This document shows, one piece after another, positions 1-6,248 of a stretch of 16,882 bases of DNA. The notes beneath the pieces are model-generated. The model was not told where the DNA came from, did no database searches, and was given only the letters and a program-made list of their open reading frames with translations. The position numbers were made by a program, and so were the translations under genes. Position 1 is the first letter of the stretch. Each line of letters begins with the position of its first letter. This DNA comes from CAYJOG01 sp964371695 [NCBI: uncultured bacterium]. GTDB lineage: Bacteria; CAYJOG01. The stretch spans positions 1-16,882 of the forward strand of contig CAYJOG010000012.1 in the NCBI GenBank assembly GCA_964371695.1. The letters run 5' to 3'.

Positions 1-43
1 CCCCCCCCCCCCCCTATTTTGCCGGGGGGGGGGCCCCCCCCCC
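1..43. other. Homopolymer C/G runs at the window edge
   Basis: The window opens with about 14 C, a short AT-rich interruption, a run of about 10 G and then about 10 C. Nothing similar occurs elsewhere in the window. Long G and C runs at a contig start are typical of sequencing or assembly artefacts, so the bases here should not be trusted. A genuine G-tract or a giant G/C hairpin is the alternative reading. Confidence 0.6.
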
Positions 44-44
44 A

Positions 45-270
45 CCTGACGTGGCGGGCGCAGCCCGCTGGGGTGATTCAACCTGTCAGGAACCGCTACA
101 CACTGGGGGTTCGGGGGTGAGGCGGGGTACTGCCAGAGCACATTGGTGCTCTGGCCCGCCGAACGGGCATCCATGAGTTCGAGCGGAGTCTTTCTGGGTG
201 CCCCAATGGGCACCCAGCCGCGAGAAGGCGATAGCGGGGATGCCCTGGGGACCAGTCACCATGGATGGTA
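45..270 (+). ncRNA. Highly structured RNA candidate, HEARO/omega-RNA-like, without IscB gene
   Basis: No convincing protein gene lies here, but nested complementary segments follow one another. CCTGAC (45-50) pairs with GTCAGG (85-90) around a GCGGGC/GCCCGC hairpin (54-68). GAACC (90-94) pairs with GGTTC (108-112). GGCGG (121-125) and CCGCC (156-160) flank a perfect 10-bp stem (132-141/146-155, loop ATTG). GGGCATCC (165-172) pairs with GGATGCCC (238-245) and encloses a 10-bp hairpin (194-203/208-217) and an immediately adjacent CCGC/GCGG hairpin (218-237), giving a compact three-way junction. CATCCATG (168-175) can instead pair with CATGGATG (260-267), a possible pseudoknot or switch. The motif order and short signatures (AACCGCTAC, GGTTCGGGGGTGAG, CCGCGAG...GCGATAGC) resemble, from memory, the HEARO/omega RNA of IscB elements. 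That assignment is recollection, not a search. The helices are seen directly. Exact ends are unknown, and no IscB gene follows. Confidence 0.5.
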
Positions 271-379
271 AATGGCTTTCATCTTCCTTTGTTCCCCCGC
301 CAGAGGGAAACAAGAAACACCCGTGTTGGCAAGCATTTTTCAGGGGGATTTTTTACAGGGCTATGTCCGGGGAAATCCC

Positions 380-388
380 TGTGATAAT
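380..388 (+). promoter_or_regulatory. Extended -10 promoter, probable leaderless start of the acyl-CoA dehydrogenase gene
   Basis: TG-T-GATAAT is an extended -10 element (5 of 6 matches to TATAAT). It ends 8 nt before the ATG at 397, which would place transcription initiation at or within about two bases of that ATG. No Shine-Dalgarno sequence lies between, and no good -35 is visible, as is usual for extended -10 promoters. A hairpin (355-360/377-382) abuts the element. Confidence 0.45.
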
Positions 389-396
389 TTCTGGCC

Positions 397-1554
397 ATGA
401 GCACAACCGTCTACACGCATCCCGCCCAGCACGAAGACAAAATCATGCTGCGCCAGACCTACCGCAAGTTCGCCGACGAGGTGATCCGCCCCCGCGCCGC
501 CGAGGTGGATGAAAAAGAAGAGTTCGCCCGCGACGTGTTCGACGGCCTGGCGGCGCTGGGCACCTTTGGCGTCACGGTGCATCCTGATTACGGCGGCAGC
601 GGCGGAGATTATTTCGACTGGCTGGTGATTCTGGAGGAGGTCGCCCGTGCCTGCGGCAGCACGGCGCTCATCTGCAACGTGCAGGGCTGCCTGGGGCTTT
701 ACCCCGTGGCCGGGTTTGGCAGTGACGAGCAGAAAAAGGAATGGCTGCCGGGCATATCGGCGGGCGAAAAAATCTGCGCTTTTGGTCTGACCGACCCTGG
801 CAGCGGCAGCGACGTGGCGGGCATGAAAACCCACGCCAAAAAAGACGGTGACGACTGGGTGATCAACGGATCGAAAAGTTACATCACCATGGGCAGCGCG
901 GCAGACGTGATTGTGGTGTTTGCCGCCACCCAAGAGCGTGAGGTGAGCGCCTTTCTGGTGCCGCGGGGCGCAAAGGGCCTGGCCTATGGCAAGGATGAAC
1001 TGAAGCTGGGCATGCGCGGCACCCTCACCAGCCAGTTGTTTTTTGAAGACCTGCGGGTGCCCGCCAGCGCCATGGTGGCCGAGCGGGGCAAGGGCATGCG
1101 CATTGCCATGAGCACGTTGGACAGGGGCCGCCTCACCATCAGCGCCCTGGCGCTGGGACTGGCCGAAGAAGCCCTCAAGCTGTCGGTGGCCTTTGCCAAC
1201 GAACGCCTCAGTTTTGGCAAAACCATCGGCACCTATCAGGGCATCCAGTTCATGCTGGCGGAAATGTCCACCGAGCTGGCGGCGGGCCGCGCCCTGCTGG
1301 AGCGCGCCACCATGGCGTTCATCAATGGCGAGCCGTTCAGCCTGCTGGCGTCACAGGCCAAGCTCAAATGCACCGAGGCCAGTGTGTGGGTGTGCGACCG
1401 GGCCATACAGGTGTTCGGGGGTTATGGTTACGTGCGGGAGTATCCGGTGGAGCGGCTGTGGCGCGACGCCCGGCTCACCACCATCGGCGAGGGCACCAGC
1501 GAGGTGCAGAAACTGGTGATTGCCCGCAACCTGGGCGTGGGGATGGGGGGATGA
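397..1554 (+). CDS. Acyl-CoA dehydrogenase
   Basis: FAD-dependent enzyme of 385 aa, the usual length for the family, expected to introduce an alpha-beta double bond into an acyl-CoA and pass electrons to an electron-transfer flavoprotein in the cytoplasm. The N-terminal helical domain covers roughly residues 15-125. The beta domain holds a substrate/FAD-loop motif near 129-139 (GLTDPGSGSD). The C-terminal helical domain ends in the signature GGYGY...EYPVERLWRDAR (341-359) and GEGT, where E365 corresponds to the catalytic glutamate of the medium-chain type enzymes. The first ATG is used: no Shine-Dalgarno sequence precedes it, and a -10-like element 8 nt upstream suggests a leaderless mRNA. 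The stop overlaps the next start (ATGA), so the following ferritin-like gene is translationally coupled. Chain-length or branched substrate cannot be read from sequence. Family assignment is firm; substrate is unknown. Confidence 0.95.
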   Translation: MSTTVYTHPAQHEDKIMLRQTYRKFADEVIRPRAAEVDEKEEFARDVFDGLAALGTFGVTVHPDYGGSGGDYFDWLVILEEVARACGSTALICNVQGCLGLYPVAGFGSDEQKKEWLPGISAGEKICAFGLTDPGSGSDVAGMKTHAKKDGDDWVINGSKSYITMGSAADVIVVFAATQEREVSAFLVPRGAKGLAYGKDELKLGMRGTLTSQLFFEDLRVPASAMVAERGKGMRIAMSTLDRGRLTISALALGLAEEALKLSVAFANERLSFGKTIGTYQGIQFMLAEMSTELAAGRALLERATMAFINGEPFSLLASQAKLKCTEASVWVCDRAIQVFGGYGYVREYPVERLWRDARLTTIGEGTSEVQKLVIARNLGVGMGG

Positions 1555-2216
1555 GTTTTTCGGCATCGGCGCGGCTGATGGAAGAACTGACGCCGCTGCT
1601 GGCGCGCATTGAGCAGTTTGAGCTGGACAGGGAACCAAGCCTGGAAGGGCAGGGGCCGGAGCGTTCCCTTCCCCTTCTGAAAATGGCCCTGCGCAATGAA
1701 CTGGAAGCCAGCGACATCGCCGCCCGGTGGCTGGCCGAGACTCCCGTGGCAGGTCTGAAGCTGGCCCTGGCGCGGCAGGTGGGTGATGAAGCCCGGCATT
1801 ACGGCCTGATACAACACCGCCTGAAGGAACTGGGCCACGACACCACTTCTCACGACCCCTGGGCCGAGGGGAAAAGTCCGCTTTATGTCTGGTTGTTGGA
1901 TTTGAAGACCGACGCCGAGCGTGTGGCCGCCGGACCCTTTGCGCGTGAGGCCCTGGCCTGCGCCAAAAACCGCCAGTTCATCCGGGCCTGCCGCGCCTGG
2001 GGCGACACGGCCACCGCCCGTTTGTATGAAGAACAGATCAACCCCGACGAAGGCTTTCACCACGAACTGGGCAAAACCTGGGTGGACCGTCTGGTGCAGG
2101 ATGAGGAGGCGTATCAGGCTGCCCTGGCGGCTGTGCGGGGAGTGCTGAAGGTGGCCGAAGAAGTGCAGGAAGTGTTGCAAGCCAAAAAGTGCCTCACCCA
2201 CACGCCGGGATGTTGA
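1551..2216 (+). CDS. Ferritin-like (diiron-type) helical protein
   Basis: A 221-aa, almost entirely helical protein. The likely iron ligands are spaced as in ferritin-like four-helix bundles: ELE (50-52), E80-x-x-H83 in DEARH, an acidic residue near 123, E160/E161, and a D166-E167 ... H170-H171 group. Ferritin-like proteins of this kind store iron or use a diiron site for oxygen chemistry; this sequence does not tell which. The start at 1551 was chosen because its ATGA overlaps the stop of the upstream acyl-CoA dehydrogenase. An upstream in-frame extension to 1368 would lie inside that gene and is unlikely. The coupling suggests the product acts with the dehydrogenase, perhaps as an oxygenase or hydroxylase on the same compound (inference). 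I do not recognise a named subfamily. Confidence 0.8.
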   Translation: MSFSASARLMEELTPLLARIEQFELDREPSLEGQGPERSLPLLKMALRNELEASDIAARWLAETPVAGLKLALARQVGDEARHYGLIQHRLKELGHDTTSHDPWAEGKSPLYVWLLDLKTDAERVAAGPFAREALACAKNRQFIRACRAWGDTATARLYEEQINPDEGFHHELGKTWVDRLVQDEEAYQAALAAVRGVLKVAEEVQEVLQAKKCLTHTPGC

Positions 2217-2232
2217 ATCCTTTTTGGGCGGA

Positions 2233-2241
2233 TGCGATAAA
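2233..2241 (+). promoter_or_regulatory. Extended -10 element, possible leaderless start
   Basis: TG-C-GATAAA ends 8 nt before the ATG at 2250, the same geometry as in front of the acyl-CoA dehydrogenase gene. No Shine-Dalgarno sequence is present in the 33-nt gap after the ferritin-like gene. This suggests a second, leaderless transcript within the gene group. Confidence 0.4.
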
Positions 2242-2249
2242 CTGGTCTC

Positions 2250-2927
2250 ATGCCCCACTGGCAAAACCGGCCTGAGCAGAAGTGGGCGTCGTTCCGCTTC
2301 AACCAGCCCTATGCCAAGGGGTTGAAACGGTTGAAGGAAGACGTGCTGGCCAAGACCGATTTTGACCCCGCCACGTTGTGGCAGTGGGGCACCATGCAGG
2401 CCATGGCGCTGATTGAGGTGCTGAGGAGCGCCGAGGCCCGGTTTGGCGAAGAGGGCCAGGAACTGGTGTGCGGCGCGCTTCAGCGCATCGGTCTGGACGT
2501 GGGGCGGCAGATTCTGGCGGGTGTGGAAATTTCACCGGACCTGACCGAGGCGGAGTTCATCTCCTTTTACGCCACGGTGATCAACCGCATTGCCTATGCC
2601 TCGCTGGAGGCCCCCCGCATCGAGGGGGACGACAAAGTGTCTTTTGACATTTTGTGGTGCCCGCACCAGGACCACTACGGAGCGTTTGACTGCCGGGTGC
2701 AGCGTTATTTTGTGCAGGGCATGATTGAGGCGGCGCAGGAACACGCCCGCGCCAGCGGGTTTGAGGTGCGTTTTGACAGCACCATCCCCGCCGGGGCCAG
2801 CACCTGCCACTTCACCGTGTGGCGTGGCACAGAGGCCGAACACGCCGCCTGGGCCGCGTTCACACAAAAGCTGGAACACAAGGCCCTGAAAATGTCACAG
2901 GAGGAAAAAAACGGTGAAGAGGGTTAA
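2250..2927 (+). CDS. Probable L-2-amino-thiazoline-4-carboxylate hydrolase family protein
   Basis: A 225-aa cytoplasmic protein. The N-terminal half is helical. The C-terminal half carries a spaced cysteine/histidine set: C137-P-H139 (FDILWCPHQDHYG), C148, and C186-H187-F in a TCHFTVW strand. This Cys...Cys-His-Phe layout resembles the ATC-hydrolase family (PF14196). In Pseudomonas the named member opens the thiazoline ring during L-cysteine formation, but most members are uncharacterised, so the reaction here is unknown. V4R-like small-molecule-binding domains are an alternative. The ATG at 2250 has no Shine-Dalgarno sequence and an extended -10 element 8 nt upstream. The gene follows the acyl-CoA dehydrogenase/ferritin-like pair by 33 nt and ends only 5 nt before the stop of the convergent glycosidase gene. 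Confidence 0.55.
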   Translation: MPHWQNRPEQKWASFRFNQPYAKGLKRLKEDVLAKTDFDPATLWQWGTMQAMALIEVLRSAEARFGEEGQELVCGALQRIGLDVGRQILAGVEISPDLTEAEFISFYATVINRIAYASLEAPRIEGDDKVSFDILWCPHQDHYGAFDCRVQRYFVQGMIEAAQEHARASGFEVRFDSTIPAGASTCHFTVWRGTEAEHAAWAAFTQKLEHKALKMSQEEKNGEEG

Positions 2928-2932
2928 CTCAG

Positions 2933-4318
2933 TTACCCCAGCAGTTCCGGCGCATGTTGTCGCAGCATTTTTTTTGTCAGGCCACCGGCGCGGATGATGT
3001 CCCGGTATAAAAACGCGCTGGGGCGGGGGGTGCGGGTGAGGGCGGGCGTGTTGCGGTCCACATGCACCAAGCCAAAAAACTTGTCATAACCCTCCAGCCA
3101 CTCAAAGTTGTCGGTGAGTGTCCAATAAAAATAACCCCGGATATCTGCCCCGTCTGCCATGGCCCGGCGCACCTGCCACAGGTGATGCACCAGCGCCCGT
3201 TGCCGCAGGTCATCGGCCTCGTCGGCGCAGCCGTTTTCGGTGACATAAATCGGCACACCGGCAAACCGCCGGTGATTGGCCATGAGCACGTCATATAACC
3301 CTTCCGGGTCAAAGGGATAACCCATTTGGGTGAATACGCCGCCGGGTGGGGGATTCATGACGCTGACATGGGGCCGGGCCGGGTCCATCAGCCGCAGGCG
3401 ATAACGGCTGTAATAATTCACACCCACGTAATCCAGACTGTTTTTCAGCCCTTCGATTTCTTCGCCCAAGCCCCAGGGGGGCAACACGCGCCCCTGCTTC
3501 ACGCTTTCGTCCCACACTTCATAAAAAGCCCATTCCACACCCTGGCCAATCAGTTTTTCGATGCCGCCCAGGGGGGTGTGCTGGGGGTGAAAATGGGTGA
3601 ACGGCGTGGCGGCGTTGGCGTAGCCCACCATCACCGGCCCCCCCGTGGGGCTTTTGGAGACCTCGCTGTGTACCAGCCCATAGGCCATGGCGTGGCCCCG
3701 CAGCAGCACCTTGAACACACGGGCCGCCTCGATGGGGTTGATGCGCCGCGGGGGCATCAGGCCAGCGCCATAACCCGCCAGCACAATCACCATGGGTTCG
3801 CAGATGGTCATCCACCAGTCCACTGCGCCCGCCAAACGCCGCACCACGCGGGTGAGGAAGCGCTTCCATTTTTGCAGGGCCTTGGGGTGCAGCCACGCGC
3901 CCTCGTCGGCAAACCATGTCGGCAAAATCCAGTGGTTCAGGTCCAGCCCCACCCGCAGGCCCCTGGCGCGCATGTCGTCGGCCATGCGGCGGTAATGGTC
4001 CAGGGCGGTTTCGTCAAAGCGGCCCTCCATCGGCTCAATGCGCGCCCACTCAATGCCAATGCAGTTGGCCTGAACGGCCAGGGTTTGCATCAGGGCGTGG
4101 TCCTGTGGGTAAAGGTTCCAGTAATCATTGGCGATGCCGCTTTTCTGCTGGCGCTTCACCACGCCGGATTGCTCGTAGCGCCACCAGTCGCTGTGAATGT
4201 TGCCGCCCTCTACCTGGTGCCCGGAACTGGCCACGCCAAAAACAAAATCTTTGGGGAATGTGGCGGCCAGCGGGGCAGGGGACCTGTCCCCCGGTTTTTT
4301 GCCCGCCGCCCGGCTCAT
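2933..4318 (-). CDS. Family 1 glycoside hydrolase (beta-glucosidase type)
   Basis: 461-aa retaining beta-glycosidase with a single TIM-barrel domain of normal GH1 length and no signal peptide, so likely cytoplasmic. Visible family features: Q35 in GHQVEG, H129-W130 in LNHWILP, the acid/base glutamate E174 in TICEP, the nucleophile E361 in YVTENG, and W399/E406/W407 in YFYWTLTDNFEW. The residue before the acid/base is Cys173 (codon 3802-3800, TGC) where nearly all GH1 enzymes have Asn. That Asn normally contacts the sugar 2-OH, so substrate choice may differ. HWILP also replaces the usual HWDLP. The start at 4318 is preferred over an upstream one at 4390 because its ATG overlaps the queC stop (ATGA), giving translational coupling as the last gene of a queE-queC-GH1 unit. 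It may cleave a glycoside or fucoside-like substrate; the specific sugar is not readable. Confidence 0.9.
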   Translation of the reverse strand: MSRAAGKKPGDRSPAPLAATFPKDFVFGVASSGHQVEGGNIHSDWWRYEQSGVVKRQQKSGIANDYWNLYPQDHALMQTLAVQANCIGIEWARIEPMEGRFDETALDHYRRMADDMRARGLRVGLDLNHWILPTWFADEGAWLHPKALQKWKRFLTRVVRRLAGAVDWWMTICEPMVIVLAGYGAGLMPPRRINPIEAARVFKVLLRGHAMAYGLVHSEVSKSPTGGPVMVGYANAATPFTHFHPQHTPLGGIEKLIGQGVEWAFYEVWDESVKQGRVLPPWGLGEEIEGLKNSLDYVGVNYYSRYRLRLMDPARPHVSVMNPPPGGVFTQMGYPFDPEGLYDVLMANHRRFAGVPIYVTENGCADEADDLRQRALVHHLWQVRRAMADGADIRGYFYWTLTDNFEWLEGYDKFFGLVHVDRNTPALTRTPRPSAFLYRDIIRAGGLTKKMLRQHAPELLG

Positions 4319-5040
4319 GGTTTGGGCCGTCCGAACAAGGCCGGGTCGGGCACACCGGCGGCGGCGAAACCCTTGGCCCGGAGCAGGCAACTGTCGCAGG
4401 CGGCGCAGGGTTCGCCGGTGGGGCCTGGGTCGTAACAGGAGTGTGTGAGCGCCAGTGGCGCACCCACCTTGATGGCCAGCTTCACGATGTCTTCCTTGGT
4501 CAGATGCACCAGCGGAGCCACCAGTCCCACGCCGTGCCCCCCCATGCCCGCTGCCGTGCCCAGGTTGGCCATGGTCTCAAAGGCCGCCAGAAAATCTGGC
4601 CTGCAATCGGGATAACCGCTGTAATCCAGGGCGTTCACGCCGATGTGGATTTCCCGTGCGCCCCGGCTCTCGGCCAGGGCCAGGGCATAACTCAAAAACA
4701 ACGTGTTGCGGGCGGGCACATAGGTGACCGGCACGGCGTTTTCGTGGCCGATTTCTTCGAGGGAGCGATGCTTGGGCACGTCTTCGCTGCCCAGCAGGGC
4801 GCTGTGGGCAAAGCTGAGGTCCAGCCGCACCACCACGTGGTCTTTCACCCCCAGGGCGCTGGACACCAGGGCTGCGCTTGATAGCTCGATGGTGTGGCGC
4901 TGGGAATAATCAAACGTGAGGGCCGAGATGTTGTCTGGCGGCACACCCGCCGTTATGGCGTGGGCCAGCACGGTGGTGGAATCCAGCCCGCCGCTCAGCA
5001 GCACCACGGCTTTTCTGTGAATCTTGTCGGCTTTGGCCAT
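4315..5040 (-). CDS. queC: 7-cyano-7-deazaguanine synthase QueC
   Basis: QueC converts 7-carboxy-7-deazaguanine to preQ0 using ATP and ammonia, a step of queuosine tRNA modification (and of 7-deazaguanine DNA modification in some bacteria). The 241-aa product has the N-type ATP-pyrophosphatase loop SGGLDST at residues 16-22, the conserved FDYSQRH stretch (43-49), PARN near 109-112, GVNALDYSGYPDCRP (134-148), and the zinc ligands C202, C212, C215 and C218 near the C-terminus. It lies 80 nt downstream of queE on the same strand, the preceding pathway step, and its stop overlaps the start of the GH1 gene. No clear Shine-Dalgarno sequence precedes the ATG. Identification is firm. Confidence 0.96.
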   Translation of the reverse strand: MAKADKIHRKAVVLLSGGLDSTTVLAHAITAGVPPDNISALTFDYSQRHTIELSSAALVSSALGVKDHVVVRLDLSFAHSALLGSEDVPKHRSLEEIGHENAVPVTYVPARNTLFLSYALALAESRGAREIHIGVNALDYSGYPDCRPDFLAAFETMANLGTAAGMGGHGVGLVAPLVHLTKEDIVKLAIKVGAPLALTHSCYDPGPTGEPCAACDSCLLRAKGFAAAGVPDPALFGRPKP

Positions 5041-5120
5041 GAGGGTTTTTCCGGCCCCGGTGGGGACAGCTTATTCTGACGTTTGGCGGCGGTGTTCCCA
5101 AGCGGGAAAGTATGAGTAGC

Positions 5121-5933
5121 TCAGGGCAAACCGGCCAGCACGTGCAACTGGGGGCACACGGTGGCGCTCAGACCCAGGCCAGACAAGCGCTTGGCGGTTT
5201 CGGTCACCAGCGGATCCTGCCAGGGGTGGCCCGCCAGCGTCACCGGCTGCACAAACCAGGGCAGGTGTGCGTGACGGGCCATGATCAACCGCGCCGTCTC
5301 CTGCAGTTCGGTCAGGTCCAGGCCCGGCCCCACCACCACTTTCAGATAAGCCTGCTGGGTGGGCAAAAGTTGGTCCAGTGTGGCCGCGAGTTGTTGCCGC
5401 CGCCAGTCGGGGGCGTGTTTGTCCTGATCCACGCTTTGCAGCTTCACGTCGGCGCTCAGCACGTCTACAAAAGGGGCAATGGTGTGAAATGCCTCTGGCA
5501 GCAGGGCATTGGTTTCCAGCAACACATCAAGCCCCAGGTGTTTGGCCTGTGGCAACAGGGCCGACAGAAACTTTTCGTGCAGCAGCGGTTCGCCGCCGGT
5601 GACCGCCAACACCCTGGCGCCGGACTGCCGGTGAAGCTGCGTGATTTCCTTCAGCAGTATTGGCAGCGGCACCGGATTGGGGTGCTGGCGAAAAACGGGA
5701 TGCCCCACGTCCAGGCTGGTTTTGGGCGCGAGGGTTTCGGGGGCGTCGCAATAGTTGCAGCGCAGGTTGCAGCCCACAAAACGCAAGAAAAGATGGCGCT
5801 CGCCCGCCAGAGGGCCTTCACCCTGATAACTGGCGTAAAGCGCCGCCACAGAGGCTTTGGGGCTGGCGGGTTTTTCGCCAAAAGGCAGTGGCAAAATCCG
5901 CGAGGGATGATCGGTGGCGGCGCCCGGTGACAT
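5121..5933 (-). CDS. queE: 7-carboxy-7-deazaguanine synthase QueE (radical SAM)
   Basis: QueE is a radical SAM enzyme that contracts 6-carboxytetrahydropterin to 7-carboxy-7-deazaguanine, the substrate of the neighbouring QueC. The 270-aa product shows YQGEG (36-40), the radical-SAM cluster motif C55-x3-C59-x2-C62 in CNLRCNYC followed by D63, and TGGEP (112-116) for SAM binding. It has about 28 extra residues before the usual core start. The GEGPLAGERHLFLR segment matches the longer Gram-negative QueE type. The ATG at 5933 has no Shine-Dalgarno sequence but a TATGAT box 9 nt upstream, suggesting a leaderless transcript. It is divergent from rho. The queD partner and the rest of the pathway are not in this window. 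Confidence 0.95.
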   Translation of the reverse strand: MSPGAATDHPSRILPLPFGEKPASPKASVAALYASYQGEGPLAGERHLFLRFVGCNLRCNYCDAPETLAPKTSLDVGHPVFRQHPNPVPLPILLKEITQLHRQSGARVLAVTGGEPLLHEKFLSALLPQAKHLGLDVLLETNALLPEAFHTIAPFVDVLSADVKLQSVDQDKHAPDWRRQQLAATLDQLLPTQQAYLKVVVGPGLDLTELQETARLIMARHAHLPWFVQPVTLAGHPWQDPLVTETAKRLSGLGLSATVCPQLHVLAGLP

Positions 5934-5942
5934 GGCAAACCG

Positions 5943-5948
5943 ATCATA
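5943..5948 (-). promoter_or_regulatory. -10 box of queE, probable leaderless start
   Basis: TATGAT on the minus strand (5 of 6 to consensus) ends 9 nt before the queE ATG. No Shine-Dalgarno sequence is present between it and the start. A perfect hairpin lies just upstream at 5966-5987. The -35 is not clear. Confidence 0.4.
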
Positions 5949-5965
5949 AACGCTGGCTGGTATAA

Positions 5966-5987
5966 CAGGGTGTTTATCAACACCCTG
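5966..5987. promoter_or_regulatory. Perfect 9-bp dyad upstream of queE
   Basis: CAGGGTGTT (5966-5974) and AACACCCTG (5979-5987) are perfect inverted arms around a 4-nt centre. The dyad sits just upstream of the queE -10 box and in the divergent queE/rho region, so an operator is more likely than a terminator. No T-run follows on either strand. Confidence 0.4.
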
Positions 5988-6056
5988 AAAAACCCATGGT
6001 TGGTTTTCTGCTTTTACAATGACCCCGCACCCGGCATGTTTCGCGCGTTTCGCTCA

Positions 6057-6075
6057 GGCGGGCGTCTCGCCCGCC
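6057..6075. repeat. Dispersed palindrome, GC-rich copy
   Basis: GGCGGGCG and CGCCCGCC form a perfect 8-bp stem around a TCT loop. A diverged copy with the same TCT loop and the same GGGCGTCTCGCC core lies at 16656-16674, so this is a repeat family rather than a gene-specific site. Here it falls in the queE/rho intergenic region upstream of the rho promoter. Confidence 0.6.
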
Positions 6076-6123
6076 CTACTCACGCGCCAACCTCTCTCTT
6101 TGTTCACCCCCCGACTTCTCCCC

Positions 6124-6152
6124 TTGACAGACCGGCTGGGGGGCGTTACAAA
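6124..6152 (+). promoter_or_regulatory. Sigma70-type promoter of rho
   Basis: A perfect -35 TTGACA (6124-6129) is followed after exactly 17 nt by TACAAA (6147-6152; 4 of 6 to TATAAT). The predicted transcript start is near 6159, leaving an untranslated leader of about 90 nt before the rho ATG, room for the autoregulation known for rho in other bacteria. No Rho-dependent leader terminator was identified. Confidence 0.6.
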
Positions 6153-6236
6153 CAGTCTTACCCGCTGTTTCCGGTCAGCTTTGCCTCCCAAACCGGGGTT
6201 TTCCAATTTTTCTCTTGTTCTGTCAATCCCTTTCCA

Positions 6237-6242
6237 AAGGAG
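6237..6242 (+). promoter_or_regulatory. Ribosome binding site that fixes the rho start
   Basis: AAGGAG with a 6-nt spacer to the ATG at 6249. The reading frame stays open upstream to 5970, but that stretch is low-quality coding sequence containing the promoter, so this site decides the start. Confidence 0.85.
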
Positions 6243-6248
6243 ACCCAC

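Noticed and set aside
45-270. tmRNA, RNase P RNA or SRP RNA
   Set aside because: The GGGGTGATTC phrase recalls a tmRNA start, but the following conserved bases and the CCA-type end are absent; the RNase P and SRP signature motifs are also missing.
86-512. Short frames on both strands in the first 500 bases
   Set aside because: They run through the perfect hairpins, have no start signals and no recognisable domain; structured RNA explains the stretch better.
3326-4435. Long open frame on the plus strand across the GH1 gene
   Set aside because: It lies wholly opposite a well-conserved GH1 enzyme, has low-complexity His/Pro/Gly-rich content and no recognisable domain; GC-rich codon bias opens such frames.
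6015-6020. TACAAT as a second rho promoter
   Set aside because: No acceptable -35 at 16-18 nt; the TTGACA promoter at 6124 is far better.
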